Assembly (NCBI GenBank): GCA_022709775.1
Contig: JAKLIE010000075.1
Coordinates: 1-7,438 of the forward strand
Direction: 5' to 3'
From: Pseudomonadota bacterium
GTDB taxonomy: Bacteria > Pseudomonadota > Gammaproteobacteria > Burkholderiales > Casimicrobiaceae
DNA length: 7,438 nt
Below the pieces are notes generated by a model. That model was not told where the DNA came from. It ran no database searches and was given only the letters and a program-made list of their open reading frames with translations. The translations under genes and the position numbers were made by a program. Positions 6,150-7,438 of the stretch are shown piece by piece. The first letter of the stretch is position 1. Each line of letters opens with the position of its first letter.

Positions 6150-6899
6150 ATGGCGAATTTCGCGCCGCTCAAGCGGCACATGTTCGACTGTCTCGACCGC
6201 TTCGTCGACGAGCAGGGCCTCGAGCCGCCGTTCCTCGACGTCGGATGCGGCGCGGGCGACGTCGCGGAGCACCTGGCGCGCAGGGGATGGCGCGGCACGG
6301 CGATCGACGCGTCGCCGGCGGCGATCGAGCGCGCACGCGTGCGCCTCGCTCCCTACCCGGGCGTCGACGTCCGCCACGTGCGCCTCGAGGAACTCGCGGG
6401 CGCCTGGCCGACGGTGCTGATGTGGGACGTGCTCGAGCACCTCGACGACGATCGCGCCGCGCTCGCGTGCGTCGCGCGCCTGATGGCGCCCGGGGGGCGT
6501 CTCGTGCTCGCGGTTCCCAGCAATCCGCGCGAGTGGCGCTGGGACGACGATTTCTACGGCCACGTGCGCCGCTACACGGTCGACGACCTGCGCGCGCGGC
6601 TGGAGGAAGCCGGGCTCGAGGCGGTGACGTTCGAGGACTTCACCTTCCCGGTCTACTGGGCGATGCGCCGCGCGTACACGAGGCTCAAGCGCGCCGCGCC
6701 GCCGCCCGCCGATGCGCACGCCGCGACGATGGCGAGCGCCACGCGGAACGCCTGGGACATGTCGTTCGTTTCCCGGCTCGCCGACAGGAGTGCGGCGCTG
6801 TGGACGCCGCTCAATCGCCTGCAGCGCCGGTGGTTCCGGTCGGCGACCGATCGCGGCCACGAGTTCTTCGCGCTTGCAGCGAAGCCCCGGGGGGTGTGA
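6150..6899 (+). CDS. Class I SAM-dependent methyltransferase
   Basis: Rossmann-fold methyltransferase of 249 aa. Motif I is FLDVGCGAGD (28-37), the acidic ribose-binding residue after strand 2 is Asp53 (AIDASP), and motif II/post II is MWDVLEHLDDD (91-101) with the DVLEH signature. APGGRLVLAVPS (113-124) is motif III, followed by the frequent FYGHVRRYT block. About 100 further residues are rich in aromatic and basic positions (YWAMRRAYTRLKR) and may form a substrate or membrane-contact region; no clear transmembrane helix is seen. The substrate is unknown. Start choice: this frame has a stop at 6111-6113 and no ATG, GTG or TTG before 6150, but the Shine-Dalgarno is poor, so coupling to the GST gene 31 nt upstream is possible. 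The last codons run into a G tract just before TGA. Relatives sit near polyprenol-sugar genes, and a GtrA gene lies convergent. Confidence 0.9.
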   Translation: MANFAPLKRHMFDCLDRFVDEQGLEPPFLDVGCGAGDVAEHLARRGWRGTAIDASPAAIERARVRLAPYPGVDVRHVRLEELAGAWPTVLMWDVLEHLDDDRAALACVARLMAPGGRLVLAVPSNPREWRWDDDFYGHVRRYTVDDLRARLEEAGLEAVTFEDFTFPVYWAMRRAYTRLKRAAPPPADAHAATMASATRNAWDMSFVSRLADRSAALWTPLNRLQRRWFRSATDRGHEFFALAAKPRGV

Positions 6900-6936
6900 T
6901 CCCCCCGAAGGGGGGGCCGCGATCCCGGGGCGGCCC
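6885..6936. repeat. Alternating C/G runs with nested inverted repeats between convergent genes
   Basis: The methyltransferase 3' end and the convergent gap hold C4 (6885-6888), G6 (6889-6894), TGTGAT, C6 (6901-6906), GAA and G7 (6910-6916). A second palindromic pair follows: GGGCCGC (6914-6920) with GCGGCCC (6930-6936). Possible stems: G6 with C6 (6-nt loop), C6 with G7 (GAA loop), and the 7-bp GGGCCGC/GCGGCCC stem (9-nt loop). Several of these exclude one another. On neither strand does a T run follow, so it is not a canonical intrinsic terminator, but its place between two convergent stop codons suggests a bidirectional 3'-end structure. The rest of the gap to 6960 shows nothing recognisable. 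Confidence 0.5.
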
Positions 6937-6960
6937 GTCGGTCGCGGCGGTGCTCCCGCT

Positions 6961-7347
6961 TCAGCGGAAGACCCAGAGGCGGTACGCGGCGTAGTTCGCG
7001 AACGTCATCAGCACCGTGGCCCCGATCTGCGACGGCCACGTCGGGATGCCCAGCGCGAGCCCGGCCGAGAGCAACGCTGCGTTGCCGAGCGCCTGGGCGC
7101 CGAGCGCGATCGCGAAGCGCAGGCCCGAGTGCGCGACCGGCAGCGTCGGATCGAACACGTGCCGGTACGCGAGCGTGAAGCGGACGATCGCGCCGGCTCC
7201 GAACCCGATCGACGACGCCGGCACCGGTGCCATCCCGAGCGAGATCAGCGCCGCCATCGTGCCGTAGTGCGCGGCGACCGCGGCGAACCCGGTGACGATG
7301 TGCAGCGTGAAGCGCCTCGCCTCGGCAACGAGCGCGTGCCGCCTCAT
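6961..7347 (-). CDS. GtrA-family membrane protein
   Basis: Small integral inner-membrane protein of 128 aa, the usual length for the GtrA family, with four hydrophobic segments: about residues 12-34, 36-56, 72-95 and 98-124. Family features are the N-terminal EARRFTLHIVTGFAAV, the central AYRHVF between segments 2 and 3, and the C-terminal FANYAAYRLWVFR. GtrA proteins are linked to moving polyprenyl-phosphate-linked sugars across the membrane for O-antigen, teichoic acid or arabinan modification; that role is inferred from the family. Its ATG overlaps the stop of the upstream minus-strand gene as ATGA, so the two are translationally coupled and probably functionally linked. The Shine-Dalgarno is poor, in keeping with coupling. 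It converges on the methyltransferase gene with a 61-bp gap. Confidence 0.9.
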   Translation of the reverse strand: MRRHALVAEARRFTLHIVTGFAAVAAHYGTMAALISLGMAPVPASSIGFGAGAIVRFTLAYRHVFDPTLPVAHSGLRFAIALGAQALGNAALLSAGLALGIPTWPSQIGATVLMTFANYAAYRLWVFR

Positions 7348-7438
7348 GGCGCGGGGGATCGCGCTTCGGGCTTGCGGAAGAGCGCCGGCGTGTACAGGCC
7401 GCTCCGCGCGAGCGCGCCCTGCGCCGACACGTTGAGCA
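7344..7438 (-). CDS. C-terminal end of an unrecognised protein (5' partial)
   Basis: Reading leftward from the window edge, one minus-strand frame stays open for 30 codons and ends in TGA at 7346-7344, sharing ATGA with the gtrA-like start. The tail contains NVSAQGALARSG, then LYTPALFRK, and ends PEARSPAP. I do not recognise the family from this fragment. The overlap arrangement and protein-like, non-repetitive residues make it a real gene end rather than chance, and coupling to a GtrA protein would suit a glycosyltransferase or other lipid-linked sugar enzyme. That identity is a guess from context only. Confidence 0.65.
   Translation of the reverse strand, partial: LNVSAQGALARSGLYTPALFRKPEARSPAP

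Noticed and set aside
4472..6298. Long minus-strand open frame antisense to the SDR, GST and methyltransferase genes.
   Set aside because: Composition is Arg/Asp/Val-rich with no domain signature, typical of the antisense of GC-rich codons. The plus-strand genes have full family motifs.
6901..6916. C6-GAA-G7 hairpin as a standard Rho-independent terminator.
   Set aside because: There is no T run after the stem on either strand, so only a looser 3'-end structure is supported.
1..7438. CRISPR array, tRNA, insertion sequence or phage elements.
   Set aside because: No spaced direct repeats, cloverleaf-like segments, transposase motifs or phage genes were seen on either strand. Coding density leaves almost no room for them.

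Overview
The window is a very GC-rich (roughly 70% by eye), tightly packed piece of bacterial chromosome. The gene types point to a betaproteobacterium, probably Burkholderiales or a near relative: a TrpX/DUF534-type ABC binding protein, a QseBC-like two-component pair, a YfcG-type glutathione transferase and an FSR-like MFS permease. This placement is an inference from protein resemblance and base composition. There is no rRNA, tRNA, CRISPR array, insertion sequence or phage gene, and no stretch over about 100 bases lacks a gene.

Layout from left to right. (1) Bases 1-903, plus strand: the 3' part of a DUF534/TrpX-type periplasmic binding protein, cut by the window edge. (2) Bases 893-3294, minus strand: a compact operon read right to left, msrB (methionine-R-sulfoxide reductase), then an OmpR-family response regulator, then a QseC-like sensor kinase. 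Regulator and kinase overlap by ATGA, and the kinase stop overlaps the convergent binding-protein gene by 11 bp. (3) Bases 3295-3384: a roughly 90-bp divergent intergenic region with a likely sigma70 -10 element whose core, CTATAG, is palindromic. (4) Bases 3385-6899, plus strand: an operon-like run of MFS transporter, SDR oxidoreductase, YfcG-type disulfide reductase/GST and SAM methyltransferase, with gaps of 13, 42 and 31 bp. (5) Bases 6900-6960: a convergent intergenic region of alternating C and G runs that can fold in several exclusive ways. (6) Bases 6961-7438, minus strand: a GtrA-family membrane protein, preceded by the last 30 codons of an unrecognised gene that overlaps it by ATGA.

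A possible common theme in the centre is thiol and oxidative-damage handling. A methionine-sulfoxide repair enzyme is apparently co-transcribed with its own two-component system, and a glutathione-dependent disulfide reductase lies in the divergent operon. The GtrA protein and the methyltransferase would fit envelope polysaccharide or lipid-linked sugar metabolism, but they are convergent, so a shared pathway is only a guess. I found no clear evidence of a wholly new system. The points most worth a second look are the SDR with a substituted catalytic Tyr/Lys pair, the msrB-two-component operon, the palindromic -10 element and the alternating C/G-run intergenic region.
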